NCBI GenBank assembly: GCA_024760905.1
Contig: CM045735.1
Coordinates: 12,144,749 to 12,208,748, forward strand
Direction: 5' to 3'
Length of the DNA: 64,000 bases
Source of the DNA: Plotosus lineatus
Taxonomy: Eukaryota; Chordata; Actinopteri; Siluriformes; Plotosidae
The position numbers were made by a program, and so were the translations under genes. A model generated the notes under the pieces. That model saw nothing but the letters and a program-made list of their open reading frames with translations, was not told the DNA's origin and made no database searches. Below, piece after piece: positions 57,275-64,000 of this stretch (within the stretch, counting starts at the first letter, position 1; every line of letters begins with the position of its first letter).

Positions 57275-58558
57275 TACCCCCATTTAACTGCAGCGCGGAA
57301 TACAATGATCGTAGTGGAAAGGCGCGGAATGCACTCTACAGAGTAGCTTCAGCATTTTTACATGGAAAACGGGTCAAAAATCTACGGAAAATTGTACCTT
57401 CGGAACACCTTTGGAACGTTCATGGAATGTGCGGAAAAGACACAGAAAGACCACGGTACAATGTCAGAATACATTTGTAAAATCGCTCAGATCACCTTCT
57501 GAACCAGTGCGGATTGCAAAGGAAGACCTTCGGATAATTCACAGAACGTTTCCGGAAAGCACGGAACACTTGAGGAACGACTACGGCACTACTCCATTTT
57601 AGAAGGAAGAGCTATGGAATGATTGCAGAACAGGCGGAATGAAGGCAGAACGTTTATGTTCAACATGGAATGACTGAGGAATGACTAAGGAATACCCGGC
57701 GTAACCACGTTTCAACGAGGAAAAATCGGCAAAGATCAAAGGATTTGCTCCTGATTCCACCTATAAATACATGGAATCGTCCAAGGAAGCTCATTCTCTC
57801 ATTCATATTATATGTTTATAATGTATAATGTGTTTATAATGTACAATAAATTAAAATTTTAACATATGTTTGTAATTTACCATATGTTTCTAATGTGCAA
57901 TGTGTTTATAATTTACAATAAATTTAAAATTTAACATGTTAATATGTTTAATATCAATAATGTCAATATGTTGCTTTTATTTGCACCTCACTAAATCATT
58001 CCAGACTAAAAACCATGCACACAAGTCCAAACTACAGCGATTATAACTTTAAAACTTTATTACATGAACAGGAAAACAGAAAAAATAAAGTGAATGAACT
58101 GGAATAATTTATAGTGGAAGTGACTTCCTTGAATGTTTTCTGCAAGTCTTTTGTGTTATCCGCAACCATTACGCAAACATTCTGCATGTATTCTGCATAA
58201 ACCTTCTGTGAGTATTCTGTGGGGATTCTGTGGCTGCTTTTGACCATCCCGAAGAGGTGGGGAAGGCTCGCGGAACGGTCAAGGAACACTGGCAGAATAA
58301 AAGGAATGATTACGGAACGTTTGAGGAAATGACAGAACGTTTGCGGAACAACTGAGGAACCTTAGGGAACACTGTCGGACATTTTTTAACTCGAACGTGC
58401 TTTTGAACATTGCGGAGGATTTTGGCCTGCCGGAAGCAGAAGAATACATTCGGAATCATACGGAAGGACACGGAAGATGACGGAATGACTGAGGAACGTT
58501 CGAGGATGACGACATTTTTGCTTCCGCGAGTCCGCCGCACTCCAGTGTAATGGGGGTA
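57275..58558. mobile_element. Unassigned TIR element with TTA flanks
   Basis: The left end TACCCCCATTTAACTGCAGC and the reverse complement of the right end TACCCCCATTACACTGGAGT match at 20 of the first 24 positions without gaps. TTA lies outside both ends (57272-57274 and 58559-58561). No transposase frame is seen. Both flanks of the interior are filled with degenerate GGAAC, CGGAA and GGAATGA words; the centre is AT-rich with an AATAAA at 57845-57850 on + and one at 58056-58061 on -. A 3-bp TTA duplication would fit PIF/Harbinger, but no family match is known to me. Confidence 0.68.
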
Positions 58559-58589
58559 TTATATTGTATTAAACCCATAAGAGAAATTA

Positions 58590-58828
58590 TTGCCTCTGCA
58601 TTTAACCCATTTAAAGTGAGCATACACATTCACAGCAGTAAGCTATAACACACACTGGGGCACCTGGAGAGCAGTTGGGGGGTAAAGGTGGAGGAAGCCA
58701 TGAAGGTGGAGGAGGAGAGGGTGAAGCTCACTTCCCTACGGCCACACATTTTTCATACTGGTTTTGAAATCAAATCAACAATCTTTCACAAAGACACTGA
58801 TCGAACCATTAGGCTACGGTTGCTCCAT
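58590..58828 (-). mobile_element. SINE-D (tRNA-derived), one copy
   Basis: Starts at the right with a tRNA-like head (reverse of GATCGAACCATTAGGCTACG) and ends at left with CTCTGCATTTAACCCATTT, a repeat common in fish genomes. Confidence 0.6.
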
Positions 58829-58829
58829 A

Positions 58830-59070
58830 CTGGTTCTCCCTATACTTGCGTGGGTTTCCTCAGGGTACTCTAGTTTTCTCCCACAATCCGGATTAGGGAA
58901 ATTGGTTGTTCCAAATTTCCCCTAGGTGTGACTGGTATGTGTGCGTGTGTGTCTGCTGGCTCTGGCACGGACTACAATCTGTTTATTGTGTACCATGCCT
59001 TTACCTCCATACCAAATTTCCTCCAGCCTCCTTGCGAACCTAATAAGATTAAACAGCTCGGCAGATTGAT
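58830..59070 (+). mobile_element. SINE-B body and tail
   Basis: CTTGCGTGGGTTTCCTCAGG, GTTTTCTCCCACAATCCGG, TTGGTTGTTCCAAATTTCCC, tail to TAAGATTAAACAG. Confidence 0.7.
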
Positions 59071-59129
59071 GGATGTCTGGACAACTGACAAAAATTATGT
59101 AATATGTACAATACTTAGTAATTTACATT

Positions 59130-59370
59130 GCTAGCTCATAGCATGAAGATACTGGCTTCAAGCCTCAGTTGACTGAGAACTTTGTGTACAGAGTATGGCT
59201 GTTCTCTTCATGGGTTTCCTCTCTGGGTGCTCTTGTTTCCTCCAACAATCCAAAGACATATAAATTGGGTCAACTGGACACTCTAGGGTACTCTGTACCC
59301 TATCTCTCTCACACAAAGTTAGCTGGGATTGGCTCCACGTTCCCCAAGACTCTGAAAGATAAGCAGTAAA
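59130..59370 (+). mobile_element. SINE-B, diverged
   Basis: ATGGGTTTCCTCTCTGGGTG, CTCCAACAATCCAAAGACAT, AGTTAGCTGGGATTGGCTCC. Confidence 0.68.
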
Positions 59371-59727
59371 GATAATAGATGAAATATACAGAGTAGTTGA
59401 CGTTGGCATTTGGTGCAATGATAGCGTTTGTAATTCATGGCTGACTGGGACCTTTCTTATGATGTGTATTGAGGATCAAAACTTCTTATAGACCATTGAG
59501 CTTTTTTTGTATGGGTTTTGAATATCCTTGCAATGCCTCCAGTTTCCTTACTGTAACTGGTCACTGCTCAATGCTGTAATTGTTGATTGTAAGGACTGTT
59601 AAATATAACTTTCTGGAATCCTTTTGGTGTTCATTTTATGACTCAGTTCTTGGAAACATCCCTAAGACCTCATCCTCGCCATTGGCAAATAATTGTTAAA
59701 TATATAAATATCACATTTGGATACTGG
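59371..59727. other. No recognised feature
   Basis: Nothing identified. Confidence 0.4.
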
Positions 59728-60064
59728 CAGTGGTGGCCTGGTGGTTAGGTGCTGGATTGCTGATCCTAAGGTTAGGGGTTCAAGCCCCACACTCAACAGG
59801 TTGTCACTGTCCCCCCAGTGCAGCTAACTGGGTTATCAAAGGCCGGCCATGTCTCTCACTGTCTATGGAGTGAGGGTCATGTCAAAGAACGACTGATGAT
59901 TTTTGACAAGAGTAGCTGCATAGCTATCAATGTGTTTGTGCCCTGTGATGGCCTGGTGAGATGTCCAGAGTGTACTCTGCTCTTGCCCAGAGTCGGCTGG
60001 GATGGGTGCCAGCCTCCCTGTGACCCTAATTAGGATTACGTGGTTACAGAAAATAAATGAATAA
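59728..60064 (+). mobile_element. SINE-A, complete, L2-like tail
   Basis: Head GGCAGTGGTGGCCTGGTGG; B-box GGTTCAAGCCC; tail CCTAATTAGGATTACGTGG, ends (AAAT/GAAT)n. Confidence 0.9.
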
Positions 60065-60090
60065 ATATTTGGACACTGTCCTTAAAATTA

Positions 60091-60570
60091 CAGTGATCCC
60101 TCACTACTTCGTGTTTCAGTTTCTGCGGCTTCAGTGTATCGCAGGTTTTTCAAAAATATTCAACAAAAAATAAAAAATAAGGAAATTGCCGCAAAACATG
60201 GCCAATTATGCAAAAGAACAAAAAACAAACAAAAACAAAAAAACAAACGAAAGCAAAAAACAACCCAACAAAACTACTTTTTTTTTTTACATATGTGCGC
60301 GCATATGTATGCGTGTCATCTTCTTCTCATGCAATACAATCTGTATGTGTGTTCATTTATATTTTATTTACATCTTATGTTATTTGTTTAATGTTTAATT
60401 ATTATTATAAGAATTTATAGCATTGAATATGTATTTATTTATATTATATACACATATACATGTATGTACAGTATACGTCAGTCAGGGGGGGGTCAATCCT
60501 ACTTTGCGGAAATTGGTGGTCGCGGGGGGGGTCTCGGTCCCCATTACCCGCGGAAAGTGAGGGATTCCTG
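60091..60570. mobile_element. Tigger-type MITE, full length
   Basis: Ends CAGTGATCCCTCACTACTTC and AAAGTGAGGGATTCCTG, TA on both sides. Confidence 0.9.
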
Positions 60571-61102
60571 TATATATAGTCTGAGATTTTGTGGAAACTA
60601 TCTGAGGCAAACTTTTCTGGAATGTCACTATTCAAACAAGTTATTTGTAGAGCCAATCCATTTAAGAGTCAGAAAACTTTTGAAACCTTTGATAAAGATT
60701 AAAAAAAAAGTGCTGTGAGATGTCACTGTCCCACTTGTACGTATGGTCTCTAAAAAGTCTCAAAAATATATAACCATGTAGAACCACTACTGAAGACCTG
60801 GGTGCTCCAGTTGCCCTGTTATGGGACCTTTAAAGAATGTTTTCCTAACAAAAATGCCAAGAATATTTCATTATCCAACAAATCATTAAGGAACCATGAA
60901 GAACCATTGTAGTACAGTAAATCTTAATGTCTATAGTTTAATTAAACACTGGTAAAAATGTTTTTCTTATCATTGAGTTTAAATTTAAAAATACAGAAAT
61001 TTATGAATAAAATCCCAGTATGTATCCTGTAATGTCTCTTGACCTTTCATCCAGGTTGTGTCGGCCTGTACACATGATAATAATGTGTGTCTGCTGTAAA
61101 GC
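60571..61102. other. 3' side of the tail-less claudin
   Basis: No clear poly(A) signal on the - strand close to the stop; nothing else identified. Confidence 0.35.
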
Positions 61103-61675
61103 TCAGCAGCTGTTGGAGAATGTGCTGATGAATAGTCCTCCACCCAAAACTAGGAGGAATCCAGCTACCCATCCAATGTAGATGCAGGCCCCCAATTCTC
61201 CCTTTCTCTCTGAGATGACTTGAGAACTGTAGAAGCCTTGGATGATGGTATGCGCTGACCAGCTAACGGCGATCAAACACAGAATCCCAGCGATGATGTA
61301 GACCACCCCAGCTATTATACCAATCATGGTTTTCTTATTCCACTCATCACGGAAAAAGTTTGTACATCTGGCTCCAACGACCATTAAACCAATGGCAGAA
61401 ACGCTAACAGCAATGGAGACGCACATCAAGGCCCGAGTGGCCTGGCGGTATTGAGGTAGAGCCAATATAGAGTCATAGGCTTTGCACTGCATGTGTCTAG
61501 TGCTCTGCAGCACACAATTCATCCACAAGCCTTCATAGAAAACCTGCGTCGTCACAATGTTGGCTCCCACGAAGGCTGACATCTTCCACATGGGTAGAGC
61601 AGTTACCAGTATGGTACCCAGAAAGCCCAGAATAGCGAAGAAAGCTGCCAAGATTTGCCGTCCCATCTTTGTCAA
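61103..61675 (-). CDS. Claudin lacking the cytoplasmic tail
   Basis: A claudin of 190 residues. The start at 61675 (MTKMGRQILAAFF) puts W30, GLW at 49-51, C54 and C64 at canonical positions; starting at the second Met (61666) would shift them by three. Four membrane segments are present. The protein stops at ISTFSNSC, right after the fourth segment, where relatives have Cys-rich palmitoylation sites and a 20-30 residue tail ending YV. The frame after the stop shows no recognisable tail. It may be a natural short form, a truncated allele, or continue in an unseen exon. Confidence 0.88.
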   Translation of the reverse strand: MTKMGRQILAAFFAILGFLGTILVTALPMWKMSAFVGANIVTTQVFYEGLWMNCVLQSTRHMQCKAYDSILALPQYRQATRALMCVSIAVSVSAIGLMVVGARCTNFFRDEWNKKTMIGIIAGVVYIIAGILCLIAVSWSAHTIIQGFYSSQVISERKGELGACIYIGWVAGFLLVLGGGLFISTFSNSC

Positions 61676-62147
61676 ATATCGCAGTCCACTCCTTCAATTT
61701 TTTAAATGAAAGCAATACACAAGATTTGAAGAAACAGAATGCAGCTGTGAGAACGATTCACTTTCGAAAGGAATTCTTGTTCTGCCTGTTACTGTCGTTG
61801 CTTTGAAGATTGGCAGGAGGGGAGGGGTGGAGTTTATGTTTATCAGGACTCCAGTTTCCTGCTTGACGTGATTCTTTTTAGTACGCTTGATTTCGAGAGA
61901 TGGAGAGCAAGAGAAAGGGGGAAGTAAAGAGCAAGAGAGGCAAACAATAATGTGTGCGTTGCAAGAAAAGGAGAACCTGAGAGCAGCTCAGCGCAGAGAA
62001 TGTGGGAATAGAACTGAATGAAAAGACTTCATTGTTCATCCCAGAGGCAGGTATCAGAATTCTTCTCTAATGTTCCTTTGACCTCAAAATGGTTGAACTT
62101 TAAACAAAGCACAAAGCCCAAAGTGGGCACAGCATTTATTTATTTAC

Positions 62148-62182
<35 letters not shown>

Positions 62183-62393
62183 GAAAGTTTCTGTTTACAT
62201 GAAAGGAGATTGCAGTGTGATGCCCTGATTTACATCTAACACTCTTTTAGTGCTGAACATGACTATTATAATGAATGAATATTGTGTAAATTTGTTGAAT
62301 GAACGTGGCCTTTCATCTACCAGTGATAGACGCAAAAACATTTGTAATTAATGACACCTTTGCACATTGGCAAATTATGCTTACTGGATGTCT
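61676..62393. other. Upstream of the tail-less claudin; (TG)n at 62150-62180
   Basis: Likely 5' UTR and promoter. Only a short TG array is recognisable. Confidence 0.45.
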
Positions 62394-62633
62394 ATACACG
62401 GTTAATGGGGACCAAGCCCCTCCGTGGCTGCACGGTTGGCATAGTGGTTAGCATGTCCACCTCACAGCAAGAAGGCCTGGGTTCGATTCCCGGCCTGGGC
62501 GTTTCTGTGTGGAGTTTGCATGTTCTCCCCGTGCTTGTGTGGGTTTCCTCCGGGTGCTCCGGTTTCCTCCCACAATCCAAGGACATGCAGTCCATTGAAG
62601 CCGCAGGAACTGAAGTAGTGAGGGATCACTGCA
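62394..62633. mobile_element. Tigger-type MITE split by SINE-B
   Basis: Left piece 62394-62417 (CACGGTTAATGGGGACCAAG), right piece 62593-62633 (GAAGCCGCAGGAACTGAAG, GTGAGGGATCACTG). Confidence 0.75.
62418..62592 (+). mobile_element. SINE-B, well preserved head and body
   Basis: A-box-like ATAGTGGTTAGCA, perfect B-box GGTTCGATTCC, then GTTTGCATGTTCTCCCCGTG, CTCCGGTTTCCTCCCACAAT, CAAGGACATGCAG. Confidence 0.88.
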
Positions 62634-62689
62634 TAACAAAGTGTAAACATCCAATAAGCATAAATCAACATAAACTAGCAGGGTTGCTT

Positions 62690-62935
62690 GGGGCCTATCC
62701 CAGCCAATCTTAGACAAATATGAGATACATCTTGGATAGCTTGCCAATTGATCGCAGGGATAACACACACACAATGCAAAATACACATTTACTCCGACAT
62801 CTTGGGACAATTTGGAACAGCCATCCTAACGTGCATGTCTTTGGACTGTTAAAGGAAACCCATGTTTCAACTTCACGTGAACCCTCCACCTTCTTGCTGT
62901 GACGCGGACAATGCTAACCATTATGTTTCCGTGCC
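62690..62935 (-). mobile_element. SINE-B, diverged
   Basis: Reversed: GGGCCTATCCCAGCCAATCT, TAACGTGCATGTCTTTGGAC, head GCTAACCATTATGTTTCCG. Confidence 0.65.
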
Positions 62936-62995
62936 ACCTGTGATAACTATTGTACACCTTGAATTCAATCTTATTCTTTTGGAATCCCACCCATA

Positions 62996-63655
62996 GATTG
63001 AGATGGTTTGGACATGTACAGAGGAGGGATAGTGAGTATATTGGCAGTAGGATGCTGAGGTTGGAACTACCAGGCAGAAGGCCTAGAGGAAGACCAAAGA
63101 GAGACGATTCATGGAAGGTGGTGAAGGAGGACATGAAGGTCGTTGGTGTAAGAGAAAAAGATGCAAAGGATAGGGTGAGATGGAGGCAGATGATTCGGTG
63201 TGGCGACCCCTGAAGGGAAAAGCTGAAAGCGTAGGCCTCCGTCAGTCCCGAAGGACTATGGCTGCGCTCTGGCTGGTAATACTCCCCAGTGCGCAGAGCC
63301 CAGGTAGGGAGTAATGAGGGACAGGCTGTTACCCAAGCAGCAAGTCCCCCCCTGTCTCGGTGCCACCGGAAGGATCCAATGGAAGGGCAAATGCCGATAC
63401 GACTGGGTTCCAGTGCCGCTGCAGAAGAGAAACTACGGTCAATTTAGAACAGCCAATTAACCTACAGTGCACATCTTTGGATTGCGGGGGAAACCGGAGC
63501 ACCCGGAGGAAACCCGCACAAGCACGGGGAGAACATGCAAACTCCACACAGAAACGCCCAGGCTGGGAATCGAACCCGGGCCTTCTTGCTGTGAGGCGGA
63601 CGTGCTAACCACTACGCCACCATGCCGCCTGAAAAGCTGAAAGGACAAGAAGATA
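62996..63655 (+). pseudogene. RTE 3'-end fragment split by SINE
   Basis: [19 protein letters not shown] and WRQMIRCGDP on + at 62996-63213, then GAAAAGCTGAAAG; the 3' tip resumes at 63631 (GAAAAGCTGAAAG, GACAAGAAGA). Confidence 0.88.
63230..63630 (-). mobile_element. SINE-B-type copy with 13-bp TSD
   Basis: Head at 63630 (GGCGGCATGGTGGCGTAGTG), B-box GGGTTCGATTCCC, body, and a tail not seen in other copies to 63230 (CGTAGGCCTCCGTCAGTCCC). GAAAAGCTGAAAG occurs exactly at both borders (63217-63229 and 63631-63643). Confidence 0.9.
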
Positions 63656-64000
63656 AAGACCAAAGCCTTTTTTTTTTTTTTTTTTGCAGCATGGCTACAC
63701 TGATGGAAAATATCAGACATCATTATGCAGCTATGATTTGTTACACAAACTGATACTGCAGTACTATTAAGATCCTGATTCTCATTGGTTAGAAGTTGTT
63801 TAATATTTTTTATAACCTAAAAGACACCCAGCCGTAGTTTTGGTTGCATGGATAATTCATGATTTATACTGATATGCAAAAACTTTATTGGAGAAGCTAA
63901 CATACAAGGACTTGCAAGGCAAACTCTACAAATTTAATGTAACTAGTTTAAACCAATGATCTGATTTATAAAGATAATGTGTAAACAAATTAAACATGCA
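63656..64000. other. No recognised feature
   Basis: A T run at 63669-63685, otherwise nothing identified. Confidence 0.4.

Noticed and set aside
62440..62490. Functional tRNA gene
   Set aside because: A and B boxes are present, but the sequence continues into a SINE body and no cloverleaf acceptor stem closes.

Overview
The window looks like a teleost fish chromosome segment. It has a multi-exon vertebrate gene with GT/AG introns, single-exon claudin genes, and very dense fish-type repeats (Tc1/mariner, Tigger, hAT, RTE and R4-like LINEs, several tRNA-derived SINE families, long CA/AT microsatellites). The species cannot be fixed from the sequence.

Host genes are confined to the right half. 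A five-exon gene on the + strand (29995-36130) encodes a SAM-dependent methyltransferase of the METTL27 (WBSCR27) family. It is followed by three intact claudin genes on the - strand (about 45902-45006, 55821-55186 and 61675-61103) and a decayed claudin copy (50437-50140). In human 7q11.23 METTL27 also lies next to CLDN4 and CLDN3, so this is conserved microsynteny with local claudin amplification. Claudins are four-pass tight-junction proteins. No functional link to the methyltransferase is visible beyond linkage.

The left half (1-29990) is a repeat-rich stretch with no host gene I can support. It holds a Tc1 remnant (117-505), a LINE pseudogene whose C-terminus looks like a restriction-like endonuclease type (2040-4490), a Tc1 element split by an RTE LINE (4495-6470), a Rex1/L2-like LINE cut by a TA-flanked element carrying GT arrays and CCAAT/GC boxes (11040-12786), a three-level nest (SINE, hAT, Tigger MITE fragment; 16820-17915), a hAT element carrying an R4-like LINE (19007-20691), a nearly full-length dead RTE LINE (24670-21515, - strand) and another dead Tc1 (25460-26530).

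Repeats also fill the introns and intergenic spaces on the right: a dead Tigger transposon (37607-40030), about eleven Tigger-type MITE copies, about twenty-one copies of one tRNA-derived SINE (called SINE-A here), a second family (SINE-B) and two minor ones. The observations most worth following are: SINE-A comes with two alternative 3' halves, one built from both ends of the RTE LINE; an R4-like LINE sits twice inside AAT/ATT arrays; a 1.3-kb TIR element with TTA flanks is filled with degenerate GGAAC/CGGAA motifs; a perfect 70-bp palindrome lies in a METTL27 intron; and the claudins differ strongly in their C-terminal tails.
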